From the NCBI GenBank assembly GCA_022885665.1, contig JAGQDJ010000212.1, forward strand, positions 159,458 to 223,457: a stretch of 64,000 nucleotides of DNA, written 5' to 3'. The notes beneath the pieces were generated by a model. The model did no database searches, was not told the DNA's origin, and worked only from the letters and a program-made list of their open reading frames with translations. This stretch comes from Triops longicaudatus. Lineage: Eukaryota > Arthropoda > Branchiopoda > Notostraca > Triopsidae. Of this stretch, positions 11,301 through 23,057 are shown in pieces (the stretch's first letter is position 1; every line of letters starts with the position of its first letter). The position numbers were made by a program, and so were the translations under genes.

Positions 11301-14300
11301 ATTTCTTTCCAGAAACTTAAGAAAACGACCTAAATTTTCAAATACTTACAGCTTCTACTTCTTGTTTAGTAATGGTCGGCGCCAAATTCCTCAAAAAGAT
11401 TGACGAAGTGCGGTGCAACTCCCTCGGCATCGGTTTATTATCCTTCTCGGCATCTTTATCCTTTTTCTCATCCTTGTCTGACCCTTCTTTCTTCTTCAGA
11501 ATAAAAATTTATACAGAAATTAAATTTTGTCTTTCTAAAAAAATATGCTAAGAAACATTTACGTCCAGGGCATCTTGAGAGACATCTTCCGTCATACTTC
11601 GCTCTTTTTCCGTGTCGTGGAATCCTAAAAATATAATCAAGAAATTAGATTGTGTATACCGATTTATGAAGAACATTATCTTTTCACAGGAGTTATTTCC
11701 TGAAAATTCCAAATAATTTTACAGAGCTAAAAATAATTTCTAAAATCAGTTTAAAAAAAATTAATGTAGCTGAAATATATAACAAACGCTAAATATACTA
11801 AAACACAACTTACTAACACACTAAAACACGCAAGTATGCACATAAGTAAAAGACGTACTAGAAGTATAATATGCAAGTAAAACATGCCGAACCATATTAG
11901 GCATACTAAAATAAACTAAACATATTGTTCGAATATACTATAAACATATTTAAAGTAAGACACTATAACTATTCACGCAATTCAGAGTGCTTTTACGAAA
12001 GAATAATACGCTGTAAACAGAAAACATGAAAATAATATAAGCAAATAACAAAAAAGTGATATTAATCCACCATACTCCAGAAAAGAAAAAAAAAAACGAA
12101 CAACCAAAATAATAGAAGCTTAGGTAAACTAAAAATTACACAATACGAAAAGTAAACTAGGAATAAAAAAGAGAATTTTAACCAGTAAATACGCATTTAG
12201 CTCGTGAAATCGCATCTTATAAATTTAACGAAAGTTGATGATGGATTATCAACCACAAATAAGTTAAAAGAACCGACCTGGCGGTCCTTCTTTATCAGAT
12301 TCGGCGTCCGATTCGAACTCGTCGCTCGCTTTGCGTTTCCGGGAGGGGGCGTTTTCTTCTTTCGCGTCATTATTGTCTTTGTTCAGCAATTCTCGTGCTT
12401 TCTTGGCATATTCATCGTCTTCGCCCTCTTCTTTTCTTTCGCCACTTTCCAGGTCATTGTCACCTTCCTCGCCCCCTGGTGACTTAATCCCTCCTTCGTT
12501 GGCGTCTTCGTTCTCGTTATCTTCGCTCTTTTCTTTCATTTCTTCGTCTTTAGTCCCTTCACTATCTTTAGACTTTTCTTCCGTCGTTTTGCTCGCTTTT
12601 TCTTTCGTAGGCTGTGACGTTACAGAGCCATACTGATCTTCAGGTCCACGCAGCGAGTCCAAAATCTTCAAATCTTCCTCCGTCCCACCTTCGAGCTTGA
12701 TCACGACAGTATCGAGCAGTTTGACCAGTTTTTCGGCATTATCTGCATCCAAACTCAAACCTTCTAGCTTGCCTTCTGCCAACAGTTGACAAAACACTTC
12801 CATTCGACGCTAGAAATAAAAAAATATGAAATGAGTGAAAATTGCAAATAATAAATAAATTACAATTCGTACATAGTTTTAAGTTAATAATAACAATTAA
12901 CACAATAATTACAATTCTTATTATACTAATTGTTTTTATTATGTAATTTTATTAACTTATTTTAAATTCTATTATTACCAATAAAATGATAAATAATGTA
13001 AAAATAATAGTTAAAAATACTTTGAGGCCCGAGAGTTGTTCGGTCTTGCGTTTGGAATGTTCTTCCGGATGGTACTTGAGTTTGAACCTGGAATTTGACA
13101 CACAAAAAAAGACACAATTTCATTAATTTCTCTTCTTTGGCAAAAATATAACGAAAAAAATCGATTTTTACAGATGATATAACCAAGAAAAACATTTTAA
13201 TGATCACTGTAATCAACAAAAATTATGAAAAAATTTGTTTGTGATATGGATAGAGATACCTCACCTGATCCCACCCTGTTCTCCCCTCATGCGTGACGTC
13301 ATGAGGGAGAGCACACACTCCAATTTTGGGGCGCCTGAGCTAAACTAACATTTTTTGGCATCCCTTGCATTGCGCGCTAAGGGATTTTTCGACTCGAAAC
13401 TAAACCTAAGCTATTTTCGGGGTGAACTTGTTTGTATACGTTCAAAAACCCCAATTTTTTCAGCTTGAAGGGGTGAATTCGAGTTACTTTTCTGTTTGAT
13501 GGTCACTACGTCAAAAAATACTGGCTTTTTCACATAATAAAGAGTAGCAATAAGTCACACAAAGTAAAAATTTTGCTCGTTTGTCCTTGGGAAGATTTCG
13601 CTTTCATTGTGCCGCCGCCAAGCAGCAGTGAACACGGAACTGTGAAGGTAATGTCGCAATTATACAAACACAATCGAAAGAAGTTAACCAAAAATCCCCA
13701 AATTTTTCATTAAATACAATTTCTTCCTTCCTAAACTCTTTAAAATTTTGCTTGAACTGGAAAAAGAATTCTAAATAAAAACATTTAAAATTTAACGCTC
13801 TTGTTTCTAGTATTATTTTTTTTTCTTGTTATTGTTGCCCTTGTTTCTTTATATTTCTGGAGAATTTTATCGTCAGATTTTGGAGATTTCTGGGTCGAAA
13901 AGATTAAAAAAGAATTTGGAAAATTTTGAGAAATTTTTTTAAAAACGACGTACCATTCCTCGTCTTTGTGTGCCGTGAAAAATTCGTTCAACTGTTGACG
14001 TCGAAATTCGAGTTTGTACTCGGCGTATTTCTTTACAGCCTCTTCATCCGAGATGGAATCGTCATGAGCAGCCAAGAAAGCTTTAAACGACATCATGGGA
14101 GGCTGTGTTGGGCCATTGTCTTCCCTAGAATGAGCCAATATTATATATTAAATTCTAAATAAAAATATTACCTAATATGTACATATACGAAAATTAACTA
14201 TTTTTTTCTGATTTAAAATAACAAATTTACCTCCCACTGCCACCAGAATGGCCACCGCCGCCACCATAGTACCCATGACCACCGCCGTAAGACGACTCAG

Positions 14301-15580
14301 AGGGCCAGTTGTTATATGCCCCGCCCCCGTAGCTTCCTTCATATGGGTATCGTCGTTCTTCCCTTTAAAATGCGAAAAAATTCAGTAAAATACAAAAAAA
14401 AAGTGATAAAAAATAATCGATAACTCACGGTCACTACGGTAAATGAAACAAATTTTATTAATAAACACAAATACCACAGAGCTTAGGTGCGAGAATTTTA
14501 CAAATTTCAAAGCTCAGGAAGCCGCAAAGAAATTAAGAAAGTTAGTCAAAAACACACTAAATTAGCTTATTAAATCCAAATTAACACAAAGTAGTAATTA
14601 ATTATCATAAAACGCGTCTAGTTAAGTAATTTGAACGGAAAACAAATGTTTTAAATTGATTTACTGAGCGAATTAGTGTTGTTCTTTCAAGCAAAAAGAG
14701 GCAGTCTGCTCTAATTCGAACCAGATTTTCGACATTTCCGTGCAATTCGAGGTTTAATTTCGATTTCTTAGAATTATTTTAGTTCATGAATCATGAATTC
14801 AGACTGCAAGTTCAATTGATAAGAAAAACACCAAATTGGTTTACTAAACATAAACTAAGGCAAAAATAGTCGTCAGTCATTACCAAAAACTCGTAAAATT
14901 AGCAGACTAACTTAAGTTTTCACGTAATATTCCGAGAAATGTTGATTTAAGATTTTGATTTAAATTCTGGAATTAAGATTTCCTTTGGATTTAACTTTAG
15001 AATAAAGATTCAGCTGCTAAAAAGTGTTTCAAAGAAAACAGAAGTTTTAAAACATGTTTGGGGATATATTAATATTTTAATCGTATACTGAGGCAAAATC
15101 TTTGATTTCTGGACGAACTGCTTAACTTTTCGTTGAATCGCTTAATTTGCCTGGGATAAGAGTTTTCATTTGATTATGGGAAGTTAATTTAATTTATTTC
15201 GAAATTTTATTACCATTCGCCGCCTCGCATGCGTTTAGCAACCGGTTCGTGGCTACGTGCCGGACTGTAGCCACGGTCCCGGCCTCGGTACGACTCCCGG
15301 TAGTCTTGTCTAGGTTGGGGGCGTGAACGAGCCGGCCATCCATCCCTTCTAGCCAAAAAATCAAACCCAAAATAAACATAACAAACCTTGAAACATGACA
15401 CATAACGTTAGCTGATCAGTTTTACTTCTCCATCGGGACGCGATCACCAGCCCAATCATCTCTGCGTGGCCGTCCTTCTTCTCTTCTCGCTCCAGTTTCA
15501 CTTCCACCACGGTATTCGTTGCGTTCACCGCGGAATTTGTCTCTCCGGCGTCTATCGTACTCATCTTCGCTGTCTCCCAT
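7941..15580 (-). CDS. SRRT: Serrate RNA effector molecule / ARS2 (14 coding exons, two alternative ends)
   Basis: ARS2 bridges the nuclear cap-binding complex to RNA processing and decay machineries (snRNA and histone 3' ends, microRNA precursors, nuclear exosome). Common coding exons in transcript order: 15580-15426, 15348-15214, 14362-14231, 14124-13954, 13087-13021, 12809-12278, 11624-11563, 11493-11350, 11265-11125, 10719-10513, 10194-9767, 9689-9381 and 9296-9171; the last exon is 8462-8384 (895 residues) or 8007-7941 (891 residues). Human is about 876. Seen: MGDSEDEYDRRRRDKFR start, RS/RG- and Gly-rich N-terminus, the DUF3546-type helix (FRRQQLNEFFTAHKDEEW), an acidic Lys/Glu-rich linker, RRM-like core (LCKRYPGF-type block read MCKRYPGFL, RRGWVTFERNVNIKEICWNL), NITDYLIEEASAEEEELL, NEDEMPNRCGILHVRG, and the zinc-finger-like KDKWLCPLSGKKFKG. 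The 3' acceptor at 11493 has alternatives a few bases away. A leader intron is likely: acceptor before 15588 and donor near 16020. Confidence 0.95.
8083..8312. repeat. (TA)n microsatellite flanking a 22-N assembly gap
   Basis: A TA run at about 8084-8160 and a second at 8239-8312 flank a short AT/AC-rich stretch and an N gap at 8217-8238. The tract lies between the two alternative SRRT last exons. The true length is unknown because of the gap. Confidence 0.9.
8384..8462 (-). CDS. SRRT: SRRT proximal alternative last exon
   Basis: This opens after TTGCAG in the same phase as the distal exon. It reads PQVSYEGREIIGYDDVDTP then ADVDLF and stops at 8386-8384. An ATTAAA signal lies about 42 bases after the stop, at 8342-8337. 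The YDDVDTPADVD ending is a second version of the ARS2 tail. The two exons are mutually exclusive because each carries a stop. Confidence 0.75.
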
Positions 15581-16789
15581 GATGAAATCTAAAGCAAAGA
15601 GGTCATTAGAAGTCATTATACAGAACTGAAGCCTGTAATTACATAACCAGACACATTTAAACTGAGTCCCATAAAAAACAAGTACGACCAAAAAGCGAAT
15701 TGCGTACATTTCGTACCCGTTCTTTATGAACGAATATGCTCTTCCTTTTGGTAACGCTAAAGGTAATGGTCGCAATTTATTAACTTTGTAGACAAATTTT
15801 AAATATATAACGCGAGAATAATGCAAAAAGGACGAGAAAGTAAAGGTTAAAAAGAAACTGGGCAGATGTTTTTGTCAGAAATTGTACCGTTTCTGAGAGG
15901 ACACTGAGCTTTTCACGCTGAAAACAATGAAAGTTGAGATTCATGACGGTAATATTTGTGCTTTTTATGACGTATGGGATTAACTTAAGATATAAGCACA
16001 AGAAAGTGAATAAACTTACGTGATTTTATTGACTTTAGACGACTTTTTCTAGAGAGGGTTCACTAGGCTTACGCCACGGAAAAGACACACGCCTTGTGCG
16101 AAGCCCCCAAGTGGCGTTGCCAATTGGGTAGATGACACCATAAGCCAAAGCGGGATATTTGAATTTTGGCGTTGCTCCAGAACCGTTAGACAAGTAAAGC
16201 CATCACAAGTTTTCCTACTTAATATTTAAAAGTGATTTATAATTATGATTTTACTTGGTTGTTACTTAGTTATTAGTTGCTACATTTTCACGATTTTTCG
16301 TCGTCTTTGAACAGTGATAGCCGCTATTATGAGCCTACATGACAGCGCTTTTGATACAACGAACAATATTATGCCTCTCCACACACTTAGAATGCGCGAA
16401 TTGCGAATTAGCTTTGCGACACGTGTGCTTAAGCTTGCAAAACACCGAAACGAATTTTCTGAATATTTCAGTTTCTCACATCTCAACAATTTTCCACTCA
16501 ACATTACTTTTCAACGAACGACGACATATGTGAAGTCCATGCAGATTCATTTGTACGTGCAATGTTTGTTGTCTAACTATAATAATGAAAATGTATGTAA
16601 GCATAATGCTTTTGAAGAACTAAAAACTTATCTGTGTCGTAGACAATTATTGCTGAACAACTTTCTCAAAACAATAATTAAATAATCTTTTCCCTAACCT
16701 CTAACAGAAAACTGAGAGCAGTTAAATTACTTTGCTTAATTACAAACCCAAAATGGAAAATAAAAATTTACCTTTCAGTTTCTATTAAT
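15581..16789. other. SRRT leader intron and intergenic DNA
   Basis: Contains the putative SRRT leader intron (minus-strand acceptor just before 15588, donor near 16020) and the probable 3'UTR of the small gene at 17187-16790. A 123-codon plus-strand frame at 16314-16685 has no recognisable features and I treat it as chance. Confidence 0.4.
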
Positions 16790-17187
16790 CTATGCACGCG
16801 AATCCTTCGAACTTTCATCTGCCAAACAAATAAAACACAAGATCACATAATTCTTATCGATTGCCTGCTCGTGGTGGCTGCTACGCCGGCGTATTCAGTT
16901 ACAGCGTAACACCACATTCCAGCTTTTCCTCCTGTTCTCATCTTCTCTGACGTTGATTCAAAGACAGACGTCCGTTCACTCGAGTGAAACAAAAGACACT
17001 TCTCTTCAAACATCCATCACGAACAAAACTTACCTGTCTCAATCGTTTTCGTGTTAAACACCACTAAAAATTCCCTTCTTGCCATGCAATCGCGTAATAA
17101 CGCAGAATTATCCAATAAATCGCCTAACATAACTCCACAAAGTCCAACAAGTGCCACTCCACCCCAAAACGGTGTGTGATAACTCAT
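16790..17187 (-). CDS. Small single-helix membrane protein, 60 residues, unknown
   Basis: Two coding exons, 17187-17034 and 16818-16790, join through a strong GTAAGT donor and a GGCAG acceptor. They encode 60 residues starting MSYHTPFWGG. The first third is one hydrophobic stretch (GVALVGLCGVMLGDLL); the rest is charged (LLRDCMARREF, then ETDESSKDSRA). A further splice after the stop is possible (donor near 16771). Upstream GTG-initiated extension is unlikely because the first ATG gives a compact product. Size and layout recall small mitochondrial membrane proteins such as CEBPZOS or PET-type assembly factors, with a weak resemblance around RDCMARREFLVVF; I would not assign it. It lies divergent from no obvious partner, upstream of SRRT on the same strand. 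Confidence 0.5.
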
Positions 17188-17216
17188 CTTATCCTCTTCT
17201 GCCTTCACTTAATGCT

Positions 17217-18600
17217 GTCAACTATGTTTTTAAGGTTCTGACACGGTTGTAACAGCCTCCGGGACGGAAATTACCACCAGTTTAGTTAGCACCGGCACTA
17301 ACCACCTTCTTTACCCCGGTGTCACCAATCCTCTGACTTCACGGTCTCCGCCTCCGGCATATGACGCAGTTTTGTTGGTAATTAAACTTTTAATTATGAA
17401 GTTTCTTCGCTCGAAATATGTCACCAATTTTTTTAATTGTTGCAACCTGAAAATAAAAGTCTAATGATTAGTGCAAAATAACAGCAAAATATAAGAAAGC
17501 TAAAAGATAGCAGTTGACGAGTATTAAAATGTTTTACCAATAATAAAGAGTAAGAAAATGCAGTAATAATAAAGAACTAGAAGCAGAGTAATATGAATAG
17601 CAGTAATAATGTTTGTAATTGCTTAATGACAGAGCAAAACGAGCCCGCCCTCTTACGAGGAAGCGACAAATCGCATTCCTGCTGCCAGAGCTGAAGGTAA
17701 ACTGCATTACTACCGGCTAACTCAATTACTGGCAACGTATCCGCAGGCATAATGAATATTGGATTAGGTGTTCCGTCGGAAACTGAACCGGAAACGGAAG
17801 AAGACTCGTTAGGAGACCTGTACAATACGTGCGAGTGTTCATCATGTCAGGTATTATTACTTTTGTCAATATTTCTGCCGCTTCAGTTAATGAAAGGTAA
17901 CTCCCCAAGGGCCAGTACACCTACCAAGGGGAGAATGACATTGTCTTTCCGATGGAAACCCACGTCCTCATGCAAGAAGTACTGGCAGATGGAATGGCTT
18001 TCTGCTCGCTTATGTAAACAACGAGATTAGTACGAAGAAATATGAAGAAATACGCGAAAATAGCTAGAGGGGAATTATTGAGCATTGAAACTGATTACAA
18101 AAAGTGTTATCAGCGCCCCAGTGATGACAAGGTATTGCTTTTGAGAAGATTAAATGCAAAAGTAGCTGATTGTATATCAGCCATGTAATCTCGGTGTAAT
18201 TTAATCCATTTTTCGTAATACAAACAATACATTGTCGGAATTTCGGTTTTATTAATTACTTTTACCGGTAATCGAATGAATCACAATGTTTACAAGTAAC
18301 TTTAGGTTCAAGAAAAGCCATTAGAGTGGAAAAATACCAAGAAAAAGGAATTAACTCAAGCAAGATAGAAGCTATTAAAAAACGAACACTAACATAGGGT
18401 AAATTGCATTAGTGCACTACTCGTGTTTTTCAGAGCTTTTTTCAAACGAAAACGCAATATTTGATAATTTATTTGACAGTTTAGGGATTTCAAGGTAACT
18501 ATACAAATATTCATAACATTATCGCAAGAATCTGAAGGTTATTGTAAGTTAGACTCAATAAATGTACTTTTTCAACCAATTTTAGAACAAAATTGAAGCA
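17217..18600. other. Intergenic DNA with unassigned open frames
   Basis: Short open frames overlap on both strands around 17580-18030, including a plus-strand stretch ending at a possible donor (CECSSCQ then GTATTA at about 17850). No domain is recognisable and frames are broken further on, so this may be a decayed mobile element. No gene is called. Confidence 0.3.
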
Positions 18601-18607
18601 ACGTGCA

Positions 18608-18950
18608 CAGGTTCAAGCTACTGCAAAGACGAATGTGAAGCTTTCTGACGTTTCACGACAAAAACGGGAGCTAATCTCGTCACGAAAGGCAATCTTCCTT
18701 CGCAATAACATGTTTTGAAAGCAATGGTTCAAGTAGTTCGATTTAGCCGGAGAAGCTTAAAGGTAGAAGCACGGCTAAAAGTCAGTACAAAAGGACTTAC
18801 GATTGCTTCAAGAAAGGTTTTTCATTTGTAAATGCACTCTAAGGAGAGAAACGGGGGAACATCACGGTTGCCAACGAATTTCCGCGACCTTGAAGCCCAG
18901 AAGGGCGTAATCACTATTAATGGCGATGGGTGACTTGAAGTTTCTGAGAA
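18608..18950 (-). pseudogene. Kynureninase relic (exons 8-9 only)
   Basis: Two blocks align with the 3' end of the adjacent kynureninase genes in the same order and orientation. Block 1 (18608-18706) matches exon 9: plus-strand GGGAGCTAATCTC then GTCACGAAAGGCAATCTT, against the gene's GGGAGCTAATCTCATCACC and GGCAATCTC. Block 2 (18796-18950) matches exon 8: a preserved CTTACGAT donor context, GGGCGTAATCACT, and ACTTGAAGTTTCTGAG against ACTTGAAACTTCTCAAG. The spacer between blocks (about 90 bp) is similar in size to intron 8 of the intact copies (113-115 bp). Substitutions and indels break all frames. No further exons were found up to the intact copy's stop at 19640, so the relic is truncated. 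Confidence 0.7.
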
Positions 18951-19639
18951 AAGGAAGTATGAAGTGCCTTATCAGTAATTGCTGTTTCGCATTTGATCCA
19001 TTTCCATGTCAGCTTTCTTACAGTCTTTATTTTTGTGATAAAGTTTTAGACGAAATTCTATTATTTTTAAGAAATTAGAGAAAAAAAGTAAAGCGGCAAC
19101 ACTGTAACTCTTTCCATTAATGTAATTGACCAAAGTAGCTAAATGCATTCGATTACTTTCCATTCAGATAAAGTAAACGGCTGTTTTGGACCAGCAAATA
19201 GTTTTTTCTCACTTGTTGATTTATTTTCTCCATTTTTTTAAAATTTTTTAATTCAAGGAGCATGGTTCACTTGTTTCTTAACATTGTCAATATTTACTTG
19301 TTTGGTTTCGATCAGCTATCATGCTTTTGTTTACAGCTTCATTCAAGTTCACGAAACGTTTTAGGTGAAAAATATCCTCAGTCTAATCTACTTGAGTTGT
19401 AAAGAAAACGTATGAGAAAGCATATAGGCAACGCTGCAAAGCTTGTGTACATTTTTTGTTTAGAGTTCACGAAATACTTTACATTTTGCAGAATTTAGGG
19501 ATTTAAGAAACGTTTTATGTTATTGAGCATGTATTGACTGTAGTTATAAGCCCGTATTCCTTCTAAAGTGTGTAAAACGTACAAAAGCAGTATAAAGTTT
19601 TTAACCATAATAAGTTCGTCATGAAGCTCTGAAGTTTCG

Positions 19640-22600
19640 TCATGCAGAATGGGCAGATGCGGCTGTTAAGGCTTGCTGCAGAATGACTATAAATCTGTGA
19701 ACATCGCCGAAAGAGTTGTACAAAGGCACAGGAGCTAATCTCATCACCGATGGCAATCTCACGTCGCACTGAAGAACGTTTTGAAAGAGGGGAAAATAAA
19801 AAATGATGATTTTTTAAACAGTTAAGGAGTTCAATTCATGGAAGGAGCTTTCCAATCAATAAGTCAAGAGAAATAACTTACGATAACTCCACGTTTTTCC
19901 AATTCTTCGTGAACTTGTTTCAAAGGAATGGAAAAGATCAACGAGAGCTGGCAACCCCGCTCTCCAGGCGAAGTGGGCGTAATCACTTTGAGTAAGGGGG
20001 CTTCCAGAGCTACTTGAAACTTCTCAAGACAAAGCTCCAAGTACCCTGTTAGTAACAGCTGTTTCTCTAGTAATCTTTCCATACCTGCTTCCTCAAAAAT
20101 CTAGGAAAAGGTTTCATGAGATTTATCATGAATTTTTATATTCATATGAAGCTCAATTTTAACACTGATTAACTTAATCAAAGTTTTACTTGCTTAAGCT
20201 TTAATGTCGTTTACATTTCCTATTGTAAGGTAAATTTATTTTCGTTTTATTTGTAAAAGTTGCCAGGAAATAACTGGCAACTCTGTAAAAGTGTCTTGAG
20301 GCGTTATTACTTCCAAGCTGGCCAAAAGTGGCGCTACTAGCCACGGTGGGGGGTTACAGAGTCGAAAACGGTCAGCTCCAGTGGCAGGATCAATGGCTTT
20401 TTTCATTTCAAAGCGCGTGTCAGTTTTGTTGCCCCACCAACCTTCCAAACATGGAGTAATGTCGTGATTTCTGCGATGGACGAACGCTCCAGCAATACCG
20501 CCCGCTCCGGAATTCAAATACTGTTACATAATGCAAATCAAATTAAGGTTGCCAGCATGAAAAAGGCACGTGTACTTTATATGAACACCAGCACGCAAAA
20601 TCCACGTTCCATTCATGGAGTTTTAATTCAACGTTTCCAACAGCGTGGGCCAGATCCCAGCCAACAATGCAACCGTATTGTTGTGCAGCTCTTGTAATCC
20701 GCTCTATATCCATTTTCTGGCCTGCAATTTTGAAATCATTGTCGTTTTTGTTTGTTTCCTTTAGTAGCTTCGACTTAAAAGATTAAGCGTAATACGAAAT
20801 AAACCAATAATAGACGGAAAACAGTGAAGTAAACTAAAAATAAGAGTCGTCAATAAAATAAATGACACAAAATTTTAGAATTAAAACTAGTTAAATACAA
20901 AAATAAGAAACTAAATCTGATTGAACAATGTAATTGAGATAAGAAAGGCTAAGAATTAAATCTTTACCGGTGTAATATTGTACGCCGGAAAGCATTACAA
21001 GGGCAATTGTGTCTCCTTGGTCATTTAGAACATCCAAAATATCTTCGACGCGTAAGATTTCTTCTCCGGCACGGGGTTTAAGCACCAGTAAGCCATTTTC
21101 TTCATTGTAACCATGCATGCGTAGTTGCGATGCAACAGCATACTAAAGTAAACAGTCTTTATACGTCAATAGAAATTCCCTCCATAACTTGCCAAATAAT
21201 TTACCTTAACTACACATTTCTCGCACAAATGCAAACGTTTCTGTACCAGAATATTTATGTTTTGTTGAAATTCACATAGTATATTAAAGAATTTCGGGAA
21301 AACTGCAGTGATGCAACATGCTGTATTTGTATTCTAAGCCGGCTAGACGAGTTCTCAATGACTCGCGTTCCTTGTAATGGCTTTAGGCTACAGTCATTTC
21401 AGTCTACGACAAACTAGTTTTCACGTAATTATCGCGACATCCTCGCTCATTCTTACAGCAAAATACTTTTTAGGCATTTCTTAGAATACTACTCTTAAAT
21501 TTTACCCTACTTTATGAAAAGTAACAAACTTAAACCAGTTTTAGTCAGCTTTATTTCAAAATTGGTATAAACAGCTTCCGCCCTTGTATGGCGTCTCTCC
21601 GAGATGGCTGGCATGCAAAGTGCACTGCTAGACCCCACAGGTACGATATTGCGAAATTCAGGATACTTTTAACTACTTAATCAAGTATTGTTAGATTAGA
21701 TACATATTGATTCGGCCATCTTATTGTGACGTTATATAAAACAGTATGGTTCAACGACCGGAAACTCACAAGCGCCATTTTAAGGAAAATTGACGGAAGA
21801 AAATTGACTGTTTGTAAGCTTACTTGATCAGAGGGGAACGTATGATCTTCTATCACAATCTTGTAACGCTGACTGGTTGGTTTGTAAAACGCCAACATGA
21901 GCAAATGCAAGTTGACTGTCAAACCATTCATCACAGCAATTTCTTCGGGAAACTTCGCTCCAACCACGTTCATTACCTTCTCTTTCACTTTTAAGTCGCA
22001 CAACGCTGCAGGCAATCTTCCATTAAAGTGCATCAAAACGCCCCTAAAAATGAAATGCAATTAGAACTTAATGCACAAACTTACAATTCAAGTTGTTGCA
22101 CTAAACCGCAGTTAAAACAGAACAAAACACACTTCTATTGCAACTACGCAAAAGAAAACACTAATAAAATATTCCATGAAAGTAGAAAACAACACTTTCA
22201 ATTACAATTTAACAGTGGTAAATAAATATATTCCATAATGACACGTTCCAGTTTAACAGTGAAATATTCCATTAAGGAACAACAACTTCAGTATAACAAT
22301 GGACAATAAAATAGAATTTTTTCCATTCATGTTCTTTGAAGTCAACGAAATTAAATGCTGTTTGTTGTGTGCAACAAAATGCATTTCTTTGCTGAACAGT
22401 CGTTGTCGTACCGAGAACTTTTCAGAGTCAAACTAGGAAATGAAACAGACCAACGAATATTTTCTTTACAAATATAACAAAATATACCAAGAAAAAAATT
22501 GTACGGCAATAATTATAAATTGAAAATTATTAAAAACTGAAACTGCTCTTAATTTTTATTTCCGAATTTAAATTCGTAACTTACCAGTGTGCCCAATCAT

Positions 22601-23057
22601 TCAGTAGTTCATTCATGTAAACATCCGTCTGCCGAGGTTTCAACCCCAAAGAATTACCGCAGAAATAAACACATTCTTCCTCCAAATTAACCTCGTTGGC
22701 ATCAACTGAAATAAAACGAAAGAAACAATAGACATGTATATTGAAATGCCTCTAAATAAAAACGATGAAACTCCTTTTACTAAAAATAATGTTTACTTGT
22801 AGGGATATCTTTTTTAAGTGGGTACGCAAATTTGTGTCGAAATGACGCCAATGGGTCCAATGAATCGAGGATGTTCGCAAAATCGGAAGACATAATTTCT
22901 CTCCCGTGTTTTTCCGCCAAATGTGTCAACCAGACAGTTGGAGATTCCTTAAAAATTTAATATTTATAATTAATCGTTTAAATTACTCTTATTAACCACA
23001 CTTCACCTTCATTGAGTGTGTAGCGAGGGTATTGCGTAATTCCTGTAGTGTCTCCAT
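19640..23057 (-). CDS. KYNU: Kynureninase, tandem copy A (9 exons)
   Basis: Kynureninase is a PLP enzyme that cleaves kynurenine and 3-hydroxykynurenine to anthranilate or 3-hydroxyanthranilate plus alanine, in the tryptophan-to-NAD route. Exons: 23057-23007, 22947-22797, 22705-22585, 22043-21824, 21142-20968, 20721-20576, 20520-20311, 20100-19882 and 19768-19640; phases agree and give 473 residues (human 465). Seen: EECVYFCGNSLGLKPRQ, NGLTVNLHLLMLAFYKPT, SGVQYYTG, GWDLAHAVGN with the PLP-site Asp and His, and the Schiff-base Lys in CSYKYLNSGAGGIAG. GWWGNKTDTRF, PGERGCQLSL, and RLAPVPLYNSF at the C-terminus follow. Start chosen at METLQELRN because copy B begins with METLQGLQK at the same distance from the same splice site. 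No transit peptide is visible; likely cytosolic. Confidence 0.96.

Noticed and set aside
16314..16685. 123-codon plus-strand open frame as a gene
   Set aside because: No recognisable domain, no splice context, AT-driven composition and overlap with the likely 3' flank of the small minus-strand gene.
17017..17208. Longer form of the small protein starting upstream
   Set aside because: The extension begins with GTG, and its 3' part is intron; ATG at 17187 plus splicing at 17034 gives a coherent product.
17752..18030. Plus-strand gene around the IGLGVPSETEPETEEDSLG stretch
   Set aside because: Possible splice sites do not lead to a continuing frame and no family is recognised; left as unassigned DNA.
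21541..21660. tRNA-like segment in kynureninase A intron 4
   Set aside because: No A-box/B-box pair or acceptor-stem complementarity could be assembled.
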